Source: an uncultured Lachnospiraceae bacterium
GTDB taxonomy: Bacteria > Bacillota > Clostridia > Lachnospirales > Lachnospiraceae
DNA length: 53,962 bases
Reading direction: 5' to 3'
NCBI GenBank assembly: GCA_900315055.1
Contig: OMXP01000012.1
Span: 1 to 53,962 of the forward strand
Shown: positions 14,785 to 23,434 of the stretch, in pieces
How positions within the stretch are numbered: position 1 is the first letter of the stretch
Layout: every line of letters begins with the position of its first letter
Notes under the pieces: generated by a model
What the model was told of the DNA's origin: nothing
The model's database searches: none
The model's input: the letters and a program-made list of their open reading frames with translations, nothing else
Program-made: the position numbers and the translations under genes

Positions 14785-15996
14785 ATGAAACGTAAGTTAC
14801 AGATCTACTATGGAATCCTGTTCGCGGCGCTGATTCTCGCGCCGTGCCTGGTGTTTCTGGCGGTGCGAAGCCACATCGATACGACAAACTACGAGAACAC
14901 GGCGCAGGCGGAGTTTCCGGTGATCGGAAGGACGCTTTCAAACGGCACGCCGGTCACCATCGACAACTTCCCCTCACTCTTTGAGGACTGGTTCAACGAC
15001 CACCTGCCGTTCCGCAACCAGCTGCTGACGCTGAACAGCTTCTTCGACTACACAGTCTTGAAGACCAGTTCCTCCGACCAGGTCATCGTCGGAAAGGACG
15101 GCTGGCTGTTCTATCAGGGCGGACAGGTAAACGACGAGGATCCGGTGGCGGACTATGAGGGAACGAACCTGTTCACCGACGAGGAACTGCAGACCATCGC
15201 CTCGAACATGACGAAGATCGAGAAGGAGCTGAAGGCGCAGGGAACAGACTTTGTGATCTACTTTGCGCCGAACAAGGAGCGGGTCTACAGCGAGTACATG
15301 CCGGACTCCTACGGCGAGCCCGCCGGGAATTCCCGCATGAATCAGGTCATCGAGTACCTGCGAAAGAACACGGACATCACGGTGATTTCGGCGCTGGACG
15401 ATCTCATGGAGTTCAAGCAGTCTCACCCCAATGTGCAGCTCTATTACAAGTACGACACCCACTGGAACAACATCGGTGCCTATGTGGGGACGAAGTCTCT
15501 GTGCGAAGCACTGGGAGAAAAGTGGACGCCGTATGAGGACTGCACGGTCCTCAACAAGGACACGGTGCCGGATACGGTGGATCCTTCAAACTTCGTTGCC
15601 CACTTTGACCTGTCCCGCCTGATTCACCTCGGCAATTACCTCGATCCGAAGGACGAGGTGGAAATGATCACCGGCTATTCGAAGTACGGCCTGTACCTCG
15701 ACGGCGAGAACGCGCAGATGTCGCAGTTCCACTACTACATCGACACCTCGGATGGCACCGTGCCGCCCCGCGGGAACCTGATGGTCATCGGCGACTCCTT
15801 CTCCGCAGTCTCTGCCCAGTACTACGGCATGGACTACGCCCAGACCTATGTGACCTACTACTACAACTATGACAAGTCCCAGCTTGAAGAGGCAAAGCCG
15901 GAGGTCGTGGTGTATGAGAGCGTCGAGCGCTATATCCAGAACATGCTCTACTTCGATCTGGACGAGGGATTCAATCCGCCGGAGGGGTGGCGGTAA
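14785..15996 (+). CDS. AlgX/AlgJ-type (DHHW) SGNH acetyltransferase-like protein
   Basis: 403 residues. Residues 8-27 form a signal anchor, so the rest is extracellular. The fold follows AlgJ/AlgX: NFPSLFEDWFNDHLPFRNQL (61-80), then VGKDGWLFYQGG (102-113), a catalytic Asp-Thr-His-Trp (224-227, KYDTHWNNIGAY) and the serine motif VIGDSFS near residue 335. It starts 21 bases after the MBOAT stop, so the two form a transfer pair: acyl across the membrane by MBOAT, then onto the polymer by this protein. The coding sequence overlaps the upstream possible start of the lipid kinase. Confidence 0.88.
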   Translation: MKRKLQIYYGILFAALILAPCLVFLAVRSHIDTTNYENTAQAEFPVIGRTLSNGTPVTIDNFPSLFEDWFNDHLPFRNQLLTLNSFFDYTVLKTSSSDQVIVGKDGWLFYQGGQVNDEDPVADYEGTNLFTDEELQTIASNMTKIEKELKAQGTDFVIYFAPNKERVYSEYMPDSYGEPAGNSRMNQVIEYLRKNTDITVISALDDLMEFKQSHPNVQLYYKYDTHWNNIGAYVGTKSLCEALGEKWTPYEDCTVLNKDTVPDTVDPSNFVAHFDLSRLIHLGNYLDPKDEVEMITGYSKYGLYLDGENAQMSQFHYYIDTSDGTVPPRGNLMVIGDSFSAVSAQYYGMDYAQTYVTYYYNYDKSQLEEAKPEVVVYESVERYIQNMLYFDLDEGFNPPEGWR

Positions 15997-16022
15997 ATCT
16001 GCAGCAAAAGGGGGACAAAGTC

Positions 16023-17018
16023 TTGAGGGTGAGGAAGACTTTTCACGTGGTGGTCAATCCTGCCGGTGCCTCGGGAAGGACCGGAAAGGTGATGGAGGAG
16101 CTGCTCCCGAAGATGCAACAGTCCGGGCAGGAGCTCATCGTCCACTATTCAAGGCCGGACTATTCCATACGATCGATTGTCCGGGAGGTTACAGCAGGGG
16201 AAGATCCCGTAAACCTCATCATTGTCGGAGGAGATGGGACGCTCAATGAGGCGGTGAACGGCATCCGGGATCTTGCGAAGGTGCGCCTGGGACTTCTTCC
16301 CATCGGCTCCGGAAACGACTTTGCAAGGGGCATCGGCCTTACTACCTCGGACCCGGAAGCGCTCGCACAGAGGATTCTCAAGGGAGAGGTTCACCGGAGC
16401 ATCGATGTCGGCGAGGTGATCTACCACAGCGCCTACACGATGGGATTAAAGGATAAGGCACCGGTTCCGGTGCCGGAAGCTGTCGGGAAGAAGATCCGGT
16501 TTCTGGTGTCGGCCGGGATCGGGTTTGATGCGGAGATCTGCCATGAGGCGTCGGTGACGCCCGTAAAGCCTCTGATGAACCGCCTGCACCTGGGGCAGGG
16601 GGTGTATATTCTCTCCGCGATTCACCTCATCTTCACCTCAAAGCTCATTCCGCTGACCCTGACGCTTGACGGGGGCAGGAAAGTACAGCACTACAAACGG
16701 GACCTCTTTACGGTCGCGATGAACGAGAGGTATGAAGGCGGAGGCTATCAGTTCTGCCCGGAGGCTCTGGATGACGACGGCATCTTTCACATCTGCTCGG
16801 CAAATCCTCTGCGGAAGATGATCTTTTTCATGATCTTCCCGACGGTTCCCTCCGGAAAGCACTGGCGCTTCAGGAAGACCATGCGCCCGGATGCCGCAAG
16901 AACGCTCGAGATCAAAACCGCCGCACCCCGCTGGGTGCATCAGGACGGGGAGACCCCGTACATGTCGGATCACCTGACGATCGATTTCCTGGATCGAAGG
17001 CTGGATCTTCTGATGTAG
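16023..17018 (+). CDS. Diacylglycerol kinase family lipid kinase
   Basis: 331 residues from TTG16023, which has AGGGGG eight bases upstream and gives the usual short lead RVRKTFHVVVNPAGASGRTG; GTG15987 inside the previous gene is the alternative. The ATP-binding motif IIVGGDGTLNEAVNG and GLLPIGSGNDFARGIG are those of the DgkB/YegS family, soluble enzymes that phosphorylate diacylglycerol or related lipids. Both diacylglycerol recycling from envelope polymer synthesis and undecaprenol-like substrates are possible. It may belong to the MBOAT transcript. It ends at a bidirectional terminator. Confidence 0.88.
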   Translation: MRVRKTFHVVVNPAGASGRTGKVMEELLPKMQQSGQELIVHYSRPDYSIRSIVREVTAGEDPVNLIIVGGDGTLNEAVNGIRDLAKVRLGLLPIGSGNDFARGIGLTTSDPEALAQRILKGEVHRSIDVGEVIYHSAYTMGLKDKAPVPVPEAVGKKIRFLVSAGIGFDAEICHEASVTPVKPLMNRLHLGQGVYILSAIHLIFTSKLIPLTLTLDGGRKVQHYKRDLFTVAMNERYEGGGYQFCPEALDDDGIFHICSANPLRKMIFFMIFPTVPSGKHWRFRKTMRPDAARTLEIKTAAPRWVHQDGETPYMSDHLTIDFLDRRLDLLM

Positions 17019-17071
17019 TGGGAAACGTAGTGGGAAAGGCAGAATAGAGAAAAGACGTTTGTAAGAAGAAA

Positions 17072-17117
17072 GATCCCGGAACAAAGACGGTTTCGTCCTT
17101 GTTCCGGGATCCTTTTG
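17072..17117. terminator. Bidirectional terminator
   Basis: GATCCCGGAACAAaGAC pairs with GTCcTTGTTCCGGGATC, followed by CTTTTGTTT. It serves the convergent lipid kinase and DUF1292 genes. Confidence 0.88.
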
Positions 17118-17118
17118 T

Positions 17119-17418
17119 TTACTCGAAATCGAAGCGGTCGCTGTTCTTTGTCCTGAACAGCTCAAAGACCGCGCGCCGTGTGGACTCGGAGTCCACCGAC
17201 AGGAACGTGTTCACGTCGCTGTCGTAGTCCTGAATCTCCATGATGATGACATCCTCGGCGTCCTCCTCATCAGGCAGCAGAACCGCAAATTTGCGATTGC
17301 TGTAGTCGATGACGTCGAGCAGCTCATAGCGGTGCTCGGTGTTGTCGTCGTCGGTCAGAGTAATGAAATCGTCGTCTTCCTTTTCCGCTTCATCCTGCGG
17401 ATTCCGGTATTCTTCCAT
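17119..17418 (-). CDS. DUF1292 (YrzB-like) small acidic protein
   Basis: 99 residues, very acidic at the N-terminus (PQDEAEKEDDDFITLTDDD). The core ITLTDDDNTEHRYELLDVI, then KFAVLLPDEEDAEDVIIMEI and DVNTFLSVDSES, matches the DUF1292 family found across Firmicutes, often beside yrrK and mltG. Here it stands alone. Function unknown. GGAAGGGAGGG precedes ATG17418. Confidence 0.88.
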   Translation of the reverse strand: MEEYRNPQDEAEKEDDDFITLTDDDNTEHRYELLDVIDYSNRKFAVLLPDEEDAEDVIIMEIQDYDSDVNTFLSVDSESTRRAVFELFRTKNSDRFDFE

Positions 17419-17458
17419 CGTGCAGCCCTCCCTTCCTGGTTCTTTACAGGGTGCTTTC

Positions 17459-17467
17459 AGTATACCA
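17459..17467 (-). promoter_or_regulatory. Extended -10 of the DUF1292 gene
   Basis: Minus strand TGG-TATACT, about 40 bases before the start; no clear -35. Confidence 0.45.
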
Positions 17468-17505
17468 TCCCGGAAGACAAATGCGGCGCAAACCTGCCCC
17501 TGTTG

Positions 17506-17514
17506 TGATACACT
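17506..17514 (+). promoter_or_regulatory. Extended -10 of the PAS/coiled-coil gene
   Basis: TGA-TACACT, about 48 bases before GTG17562; weak -35. It is back to back with the DUF1292 promoter. Confidence 0.4.
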
Positions 17515-17561
17515 GAAGGTGTTTTCCAGAATTGCGTTTTATTGAGGGAAGAGGTTGGAAC

Positions 17562-19670
17562 GTGGCAACACCCATTGATTTTGGCAAAGAATTTCTCCAT
17601 ATCCTGTACCGGGAGCGGGATGTCGATCGGGCGGTGACGTACCTTGCCGATGACATCGTGTGGGTGACGCCGGAGGAGATCCATCACCTGAAGAATCCCG
17701 AGGAAATCCGCGGGTTTATCGTCCGGGAGGTCGCCGACGACCCCCAGCCGTTTAATGTTGACATCGCATCGATCAAGTCCGCGCCGGTTTCCGGCGACAC
17801 GAATACCATCGTCTATGAGGTCAACCTGATCCCGAAGAGGGAGCAGGACACGGTGAACCTTCGCTGTGCCTTCACGATCCATCAGAAGGCGGACGGCGGG
17901 CTGGAGATCGTCTACCTTGGCATGTCGAGGCGCTATGTCCGCTCCGGCGAGGAGCAGATCCGCGGGTTCATGGAGAACCTGCCGGGCGGGTTCCTTGTGA
18001 TCGCGGGTTTTGGCGACGGGGTGTTCAGGGAACTGTATGCCAACGACTTTCTTGCGGGGGATCTCGGGTATTCGACCGATGAGTTCTTTGACGAGTCCGA
18101 TGTCGATCCCTTCTTCATGATGCCGGACGTGGATCATAAAAGGATCCTGCAGATGATCCGCGAAATGGCGCGCCTGACCGACCCGAAGCCGGTCACCATG
18201 AAGACGGCCTTAAAGAGAATCGACGGGAGCAAGGTCCCCTACCAGGTGGTGATCCGCGCGGCCTACAAGGACCGGAACGGCGGAAGGACCATCCTGTACC
18301 TGCTCTTTACCGGCCTTTCGGATACGCTCCGGGAGGTGGAAAAGCAGCACAAAAAGGAGATGGACGAGCTCACCGGGCGAAAGCTCGTTGATGTCAATGC
18401 CGAGGTGGAGCGCCTTGCCTCTGAGGCGATCGAGGAGAAGGAAAAGGCCGCAAAGAGCCAGGAAGACGCCGATCAGAGGATGGAGGACGCAAACCGCCGG
18501 ATTGACGAGGCGGGAGAGCTCATCAAAAAGGCGCAGGAAGCGGCCGATCAGGCGGCAGAGGATGCAAGGAAGGGCATCGAGGAGGCAAGAAAGAACGCTA
18601 AGGACGAGGCGGCAAAGAACCTCGAGGCTCTGAAAACCGACTATGAGGCAAAGCTTTCCGCATCAAAGGACGAGATCGAGAGCCTGACCAGCGCCATGCG
18701 GCAGGCAGAGTCCGACTATCAGCAGCGGATCATAAAGCTCGAGCATGACCTCACAAAGCTCCAGGACGAGAACAGCAGCGCTCTGGAGGCACAGAAGACC
18801 ACCCTTACCGAGGAGAGCGAGCAGAAGATCGAAGACCTGAAGGCCAGGGCAAAGAACAATGAGGACGCGCTCTATCAGCGCATTGAGCTGGCAAATGCCG
18901 AGAAGAGTCAGCAGAAGGCCGACTACGAGAAGAAGATCGAGCACCTGAAGGCGGAGATCGCGGACCGCGAGGCCGGGATCGAGAGTGCCGCGAGGCAGTC
19001 GCTTGCGGGGACCCGGGAGAAGGACAAGACAATGGAGCGCCTCTCCTGGCTCATCAAGGGCGAGATGAACGCGGTGCACTCCCTGACGGACGCGACATTA
19101 AAGGAAAAGGATCCTGCAAAACAGCAGCAGATCCTGAAGAAGATCATGCGCATCTGCGACGAGGTGCCGCCGATTGCGGACGATCTCAAGGTGGTGGCAG
19201 GGCTCGGAGCAGGGGACCGGGCACCGGAGACGGGAACGTTCCTGCTCTCCGAGTGCATTCTTCTCGTCCGGAAAATCGTCAGGCCCCAGTGCCGGCAGAA
19301 GGGGATCATCTTCTCCTGCGAGACCAACGGGACCGTACCGGACAAGGTCGTCGGCTCCAAGGCGGGGCTTCAGCTCGCCTTCCTGACCATTCTGGAGAAT
19401 GCCGTGCATTCCACCGCGCAGGGCGGTAAAATCATTCTGACGGCAGAGGCGGATCCGCCGGTGCGGGGCGCCGCCTATTTCCACTTCGTGATCTCCGACA
19501 CGGGGTGCGGCATCGCGGATGCAAAGCTCCCGGTGCTCTTTGACAACCCCACCGGGGAGCTCTCCATTGCGCGGCGCGTCATCAGCGCGATGGGAGGCAG
19601 CATCCAGGTGCGGAGCGAGGTCGGAAGCGGAAGCAAGTTTGAGATCTCGGTCTCGATGAGACTGGGGTGA
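17562..19670 (+). CDS. PAS and coiled-coil protein with a degenerate histidine kinase core
   Basis: 702 residues from GTG17562 (AGAGG eight bases upstream; TTG17532 is less likely). Residues 1-125 look like an NTF2/SnoaL-type domain (FLHILYRERDVDRAVTYLAD). Residues about 130-255 are a PAS domain. Residues 265-490 are one long charged coiled coil. Residues about 490-550 align with the DHp region: the usual S-H-E-I-R-T-P-M-N-A reads SWLIKGEMNA, so the phospho-accepting His is Trp496. The ATPase domain keeps the N box (LTILENAVHST) and G1 (SDTGCGI), but the glycine-rich lid is reduced to NPTGELSIARR. No membrane segments. Probably a cytosolic sensor that binds ATP without phosphorylating itself. 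The next gene follows 15 bases after the stop. Confidence 0.75.
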   Translation: MATPIDFGKEFLHILYRERDVDRAVTYLADDIVWVTPEEIHHLKNPEEIRGFIVREVADDPQPFNVDIASIKSAPVSGDTNTIVYEVNLIPKREQDTVNLRCAFTIHQKADGGLEIVYLGMSRRYVRSGEEQIRGFMENLPGGFLVIAGFGDGVFRELYANDFLAGDLGYSTDEFFDESDVDPFFMMPDVDHKRILQMIREMARLTDPKPVTMKTALKRIDGSKVPYQVVIRAAYKDRNGGRTILYLLFTGLSDTLREVEKQHKKEMDELTGRKLVDVNAEVERLASEAIEEKEKAAKSQEDADQRMEDANRRIDEAGELIKKAQEAADQAAEDARKGIEEARKNAKDEAAKNLEALKTDYEAKLSASKDEIESLTSAMRQAESDYQQRIIKLEHDLTKLQDENSSALEAQKTTLTEESEQKIEDLKARAKNNEDALYQRIELANAEKSQQKADYEKKIEHLKAEIADREAGIESAARQSLAGTREKDKTMERLSWLIKGEMNAVHSLTDATLKEKDPAKQQQILKKIMRICDEVPPIADDLKVVAGLGAGDRAPETGTFLLSECILLVRKIVRPQCRQKGIIFSCETNGTVPDKVVGSKAGLQLAFLTILENAVHSTAQGGKIILTAEADPPVRGAAYFHFVISDTGCGIADAKLPVLFDNPTGELSIARRVISAMGGSIQVRSEVGSGSKFEISVSMRLG

Positions 19671-19685
19671 TTCGGGGATACAGGT

Positions 19686-20726
19686 ATGGCAGAGAACGAT
19701 AAAGAGAAAAAGAAAACATCCGGTTCTGCAGTTGGCACGGCTCTTGGCTTTGCCGCATGCGCGGCGGCAGGAGGGCTTCTCGGGGCTGCCAACTACTTCT
19801 TCAACCTCGCCCTTGTGCCGAAGCAGCACGACCCGGCACAGGACAACCGGCCGGGCGAGGAGGCGTACACGGCGGGAAGACGCTGGATGAGAGGCCATGT
19901 CGCGCGGCAGGACGTCTTCACGTTTTCCGGGGACGGCAAGCAGCTCCACGGGAACCTGATCCGTCAGGGCGATCCGGACTGCCACCGCTACGCGATTCTC
20001 GTCCACGGCTTCGGCGACAGCGCCGAGGCGATGGGGCTCTACGGGAAACAGTACTATGAGGAGTACGGCATGCACGTCCTGCTCCCGGACCTTCGGGGCC
20101 ACGGGGCAAGCGAGGGCAGCTTTGTCGGCATGGGCTGGCAGGACAGCGCGGACCTTGCGCGCTGGGTGTCCTTCATCACTTCGATGGATCCCGATGCGGT
20201 GATCGTGATGCACGGCATCTCGATGGGCGCGGCTGCGATTCTGCAGGCGACGGGAAAGTCCCTGCCGGGGCAGGTGAAGGCCGTGGTCTCCGACTGCGCC
20301 TTTGCGGACTGCATCGATGAGCTGACCTATCAGTACAAAAAGCACGAGGAGAGCTACCCCGCACCGGTGAAGAAGCTGATCCCGGCGCCTCTCATGGTGC
20401 AGCTTGTCCGCCTCATAGGGCTCATCAGAGCCCACTATGACATCGGGAAGGCATCGCCGGTCGAGGCGGTGCGCCGCTCCCTTACCCCGACACTGTTCAT
20501 TCACGGCGAGGACGATGACGTGATTCCGCCGGACGACATGCCGCGTCTGTATGAGGCGGCCAACTGCGAGAAGCACTTTCTCTGGGTCAAGCACGCCGGC
20601 CACTGCCAGAGCGTGGTCGTCGATCCGGACCGCTACTGGGGACATGTGACGAACTTCTACAACGACGTCTCTCCCTGGATCCTGAATGACAACATCACGG
20701 ACGCGGATCCGTTTGCAGATCTGTAG
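19686..20726 (+). CDS. Alpha/beta hydrolase with N-terminal membrane anchor
   Basis: 346 residues. A charged start (MAENDKEKKK) leads into one hydrophobic segment (17-42) that probably anchors it. The catalytic triad is readable: Ser179 in GISMG, Asp near 277 in HGEDDD, and His306 in HAGH. ILVHGFGDSAEAMG gives the oxyanion region. It resembles the BAAT/YqkD group of serine hydrolases with unknown substrates. It starts 15 bases after the PAS/coiled-coil gene and shares its terminator, so the two are probably co-transcribed. No lid domain of lipases is evident. Confidence 0.87.
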   Translation: MAENDKEKKKTSGSAVGTALGFAACAAAGGLLGAANYFFNLALVPKQHDPAQDNRPGEEAYTAGRRWMRGHVARQDVFTFSGDGKQLHGNLIRQGDPDCHRYAILVHGFGDSAEAMGLYGKQYYEEYGMHVLLPDLRGHGASEGSFVGMGWQDSADLARWVSFITSMDPDAVIVMHGISMGAAAILQATGKSLPGQVKAVVSDCAFADCIDELTYQYKKHEESYPAPVKKLIPAPLMVQLVRLIGLIRAHYDIGKASPVEAVRRSLTPTLFIHGEDDDVIPPDDMPRLYEAANCEKHFLWVKHAGHCQSVVVDPDRYWGHVTNFYNDVSPWILNDNITDADPFADL

Positions 20727-20756
20727 ACAGATCCACATGGAACGATAACAGGTGAC

Positions 20757-20793
20757 AAAAAGCAGCCCTGCATGCAACAGGACTGCTTTTTTT
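20757..20793. terminator. Bidirectional terminator
   Basis: AAAAAGCAG-c-CCTG pairs with CAGG-a-CTGCTTTTTTT around GCATG. It serves the convergent hydrolase and mrp genes. Confidence 0.9.
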
Positions 20794-20819
20794 CATGGCT
20801 TATGATGTTGTCTCGTCTC

Positions 20820-21623
20820 TTACGAGAGCTTCGGCAGGACGTCCTTTAAAGCATCGAGGTGCAGGTCGTCGAAGTACTCGGTCGTTCCCTCGTCCATCAT
20901 GGAAGCGAGCTTCGGGTCGATCGGAAGCTGTGCGACCACCGGGATGCTGTTTTCCTTTGCGATCTCGTCCAGATGGCTCTCGCCGAAGATCCTGATCTTC
21001 TCGCCGCAGTGCGGACATACCGCGTAGGACATGTTTTCGATGATGCCGAGCACCGGGATATCCATCGACTGCGCCATGCGAAGGGCCTTGGTCACGATCA
21101 TCGAGACGAGGTCCTGGGGCGTTGTCACGACGAGGATCCCGTCCACCGGCAGGGACTGGAAGACGGTCAGCGGCACATCGCCGGTTCCCGGCGGCATGTC
21201 GACGAACATGTAGTCGACATCGCCCCAGCAGACATCGGTCCAGAACTGCTTTACGACACCTGCGATGACAGGACCGCGCCAGATGACAGGCTGGGTCTCA
21301 TCGGTCATCAGAAGATTCATGGACATGATCTTGATTCCGGTGGCCGTTTCTGCCGGGAAGAGCTGCTTCTCATCGGATCCGACATCCTTCGAGCTCACCC
21401 CGAACATGCGCGGGATGGAGGGACCGGTGATATCGCAGTCCATGATCGCGGTCTTGTACCCCTGAGATCTTGCCCAGGTCGCGCAAAGGCCCGTCACGGA
21501 GCTCTTGCCGACGCCGCCCTTTCCGGAGACCACGCCGATCATCTTCTTGACGTGGGAACCGGGATTGGCATCCACCTTGAAGTTTGCCTTGGGCATCGGA
21601 ATCTTTTCTTTTTCGTCACTCAT
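20820..21623 (-). CDS. mrp: Mrp/NBP35-type iron-sulfur carrier ATPase
   Basis: 267 residues. Deviant Walker A VSGKGGVGKSS (about 32-42), MDCDITGPSIP, the switch VDMPPGTGD and a carboxyl-side CPHCGEK pair (about 205-211) that carries a [4Fe-4S] cluster between monomers. Members hand clusters to apoproteins in the cytosol. The N-terminal MIP18-like domain of longer Mrp proteins is absent, as in many Clostridia. GGAAAGAGAG precedes the ATG. The apt gene lies 23 bases upstream on the same strand, so they may be one transcript. Confidence 0.93.
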   Translation of the reverse strand: MSDEKEKIPMPKANFKVDANPGSHVKKMIGVVSGKGGVGKSSVTGLCATWARSQGYKTAIMDCDITGPSIPRMFGVSSKDVGSDEKQLFPAETATGIKIMSMNLLMTDETQPVIWRGPVIAGVVKQFWTDVCWGDVDYMFVDMPPGTGDVPLTVFQSLPVDGILVVTTPQDLVSMIVTKALRMAQSMDIPVLGIIENMSYAVCPHCGEKIRIFGESHLDEIAKENSIPVVAQLPIDPKLASMMDEGTTEYFDDLHLDALKDVLPKLS

Positions 21624-21646
21624 GGTATGTACTCTCTTTCCTGTTC

Positions 21647-22174
21647 TTATTTTCCCCTGTATGAGATGGCAGAATACACCGGCACCGGTGCGACCTTTTC
21701 CCGCCCGGAAAGCCCCTCGAGTTCAATGAGAACAAGGAGAGACACCGGGACGCCGCCGGCCTTTGTCACGAGCTCGCACATGGCCTTTGCCGTGCCGCCG
21801 GTGGCAAGAAGGTCATCGACGATGAGGACTCTCTGCCCCGGTTTGATCAGTCCTTCCTCGAGCTCAAGGCCTGCGCTTCCGTACTCAAGGTCGTAGTCGA
21901 CCTCGATCGTCTTTCCGGGAAGCTTTCCCTTCTTCCGGATCAGGATCAGGCCCTTATGCAGGTCCCGGGCGATCGGGGCCGCAAAGACAAAGCCCCTCGA
22001 TTCGGCGCCGCACAGGACATCAAAGGACAGGTCCTTTACCCTGGCCTCGAGCGTGTCCACGGCAAGACAGAGGCCGTCAGGGTCTGCAAGGAGCGGAGAG
22101 ATGTCCCGGAACTGTACGCCGGGGCGCGGAAAGTCCGGTATGGTTTTGAGGTATGAGTCAATGTTTGGCTTCAT
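21647..22174 (-). CDS. apt: Adenine phosphoribosyltransferase
   Basis: 175 residues from ATG22174, the normal Apt length; an in-frame ATG 19 codons earlier adds residues that do not fit. It makes AMP from adenine and PRPP in purine salvage. The start IDSYLKTIPDFPRPGVQFRD matches Apt, and the PRPP loop is VLIVDDLLATGGTA. GAESRGFVFAAPIA forms the base pocket. No strong Shine-Dalgarno is seen before ATG22174. The 5' region is shared with the divergent NYN-LOTUS gene. Confidence 0.93.
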   Translation of the reverse strand: MKPNIDSYLKTIPDFPRPGVQFRDISPLLADPDGLCLAVDTLEARVKDLSFDVLCGAESRGFVFAAPIARDLHKGLILIRKKGKLPGKTIEVDYDLEYGSAGLELEEGLIKPGQRVLIVDDLLATGGTAKAMCELVTKAGGVPVSLLVLIELEGLSGREKVAPVPVYSAISYRGK

Positions 22175-22204
22175 TTCGTCGTGGCACTTCGCCGGAAAAT
22201 CACT

Positions 22205-22251
22205 TATACTTGTGCTGTCGTTTCTGCACATGGCTCAACAGTGGCTATTAT
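22205..22251. promoter_or_regulatory. Divergent promoter region of apt and the NYN-LOTUS gene
   Basis: CACTTATACTTGTG (22201-22214) holds TATACT on the plus strand and TATAAG on the minus strand. A second plus-strand hexamer TATTAT (22246-22251) lies 57 bases before the NYN-LOTUS ATG and is the better placed one. The -35 boxes are weak. Confidence 0.35.
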
Positions 22252-22307
22252 ACCGCAGAAAACGACCGCACATCCACAAGAGGGAAAAGAGAACCTGAAA
22301 GAACTTT

Positions 22308-23414
22308 ATGGAAACAGAAGAAAAAGATATTAATATCGCGCTCCTGATCGATGCCGACAACATCAGCGCGAAGTACATTTCGGCGATCCTCTCGGAGCTG
22401 TCGAAGTACGGGAAGATCACCATCCGCCGCATGTACGGCGACTGGACGCAGGAGCGGCTCCGCAGCTGGTTCAACCAGGCAGCGAAGTACTCGCTGACGC
22501 CCATCATGCAGCCCAACAACACCCCCGGCAAGAACGCTTCGGACATCGGGCTTATCATCGATGCGATGGATATCCTCTACGAGGGCAAGGTGCAGGGCTT
22601 CTGCATCGTCTCGAGCGACGGGGATTTCAACCGGCTGGCGACGCGCCTTCGCGAGGCGGGCATGACCGTCATCGGCATGGGCGAGAAGAAGACGCCGGAG
22701 ACCTTCCGTGTCTCCTGCGAGCGGTTCATCTTCCTCGATGTCATCGAGAGCAGCGAGGAGGACGCCGAGGATACGGCGCGCCGTGCATCTCAGAGCGCAA
22801 AGAAGAACAGCGCAAAGAAGAAGACAGAGACAAAAAAGAGCAAGGTGCAGACACAGCCCTCTCTTCCGGAGCTTCCGCCTGTCCCCGCGCAGGCAACGCT
22901 CTCCGGTTCCGATGAATTCCTCGGATATGTTCCCTCCGATACGGAGGATGAGGACGAGGATTCCGGCATCACGGCGCTCTCCGACATCGAGGCGGCGATC
23001 GTCAAGATGATCACGGACAACTCCGCCGACGGCAAGGAGACGGGGCTTGGCGAGATCGGTTCGCGTCTCGTGAAAATCTTCCCGGATTTCGATATCCGGA
23101 ACTATCATTACAGCAAGCTCTCGGAGTTTCTGAAGGACTTCCCGTCTCTCCAGGTGACGAACCGGGACAACGCGGTCTGGGTGACGTTGAAGAGTACTCC
23201 GGACACGGAGGTGGAGAAGCAGATCCAGTCGATCTTTGCGCGGCATAACACCGCGGACATGAATATCAGCATGTTAAAGAGCGAGCTGCAGGATCTGAAC
23301 CCGAACCTTGATGCGACCATACGAAAGAGCGGTGTCACGCGGTTTTCCGTGTATCTGAACCGCAAGATTCCGTCGGTTGAGGTGAACGGGCAGAGAGTCA
23401 GTCTGAAATCCTGA
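22308..23414 (+). CDS. NYN-domain nuclease-like protein with LOTUS (OST-HTH) domain
   Basis: 368 residues. Residues 8-145 are a NYN (PIN-like) domain: NIALLIDADNISAKY with Asp15 and Asp17, then GKNASDIGLIIDAMD with Asp79, and VSSDGDFNRL with Asp104 and Asp106, a full set of acidic metal ligands. A Lys/Ser-rich linker and an acidic patch (EDEDED near 213) follow. Residues 222-296 fit an OST-HTH/LOTUS fold (LSDIEAAIVKMITD, YHYSKLSEFLKDFPSLQV). A shorter helical segment ends the protein. LOTUS domains bind RNA, some of them G-quadruplex RNA, so an RNA-processing nuclease is likely; the target is unknown. It stands alone, divergent from apt. Confidence 0.85.
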   Translation: METEEKDINIALLIDADNISAKYISAILSELSKYGKITIRRMYGDWTQERLRSWFNQAAKYSLTPIMQPNNTPGKNASDIGLIIDAMDILYEGKVQGFCIVSSDGDFNRLATRLREAGMTVIGMGEKKTPETFRVSCERFIFLDVIESSEEDAEDTARRASQSAKKNSAKKKTETKKSKVQTQPSLPELPPVPAQATLSGSDEFLGYVPSDTEDEDEDSGITALSDIEAAIVKMITDNSADGKETGLGEIGSRLVKIFPDFDIRNYHYSKLSEFLKDFPSLQVTNRDNAVWVTLKSTPDTEVEKQIQSIFARHNTADMNISMLKSELQDLNPNLDATIRKSGVTRFSVYLNRKIPSVEVNGQRVSLKS

Positions 23415-23434
23415 GGAAAAGGAGGCGTTTTTCC

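Noticed and set aside
19098..20777. 559-codon minus-strand frame
   Set aside because: Shadow of the PAS/coiled-coil and hydrolase genes; no motifs and it runs through the bidirectional terminator.
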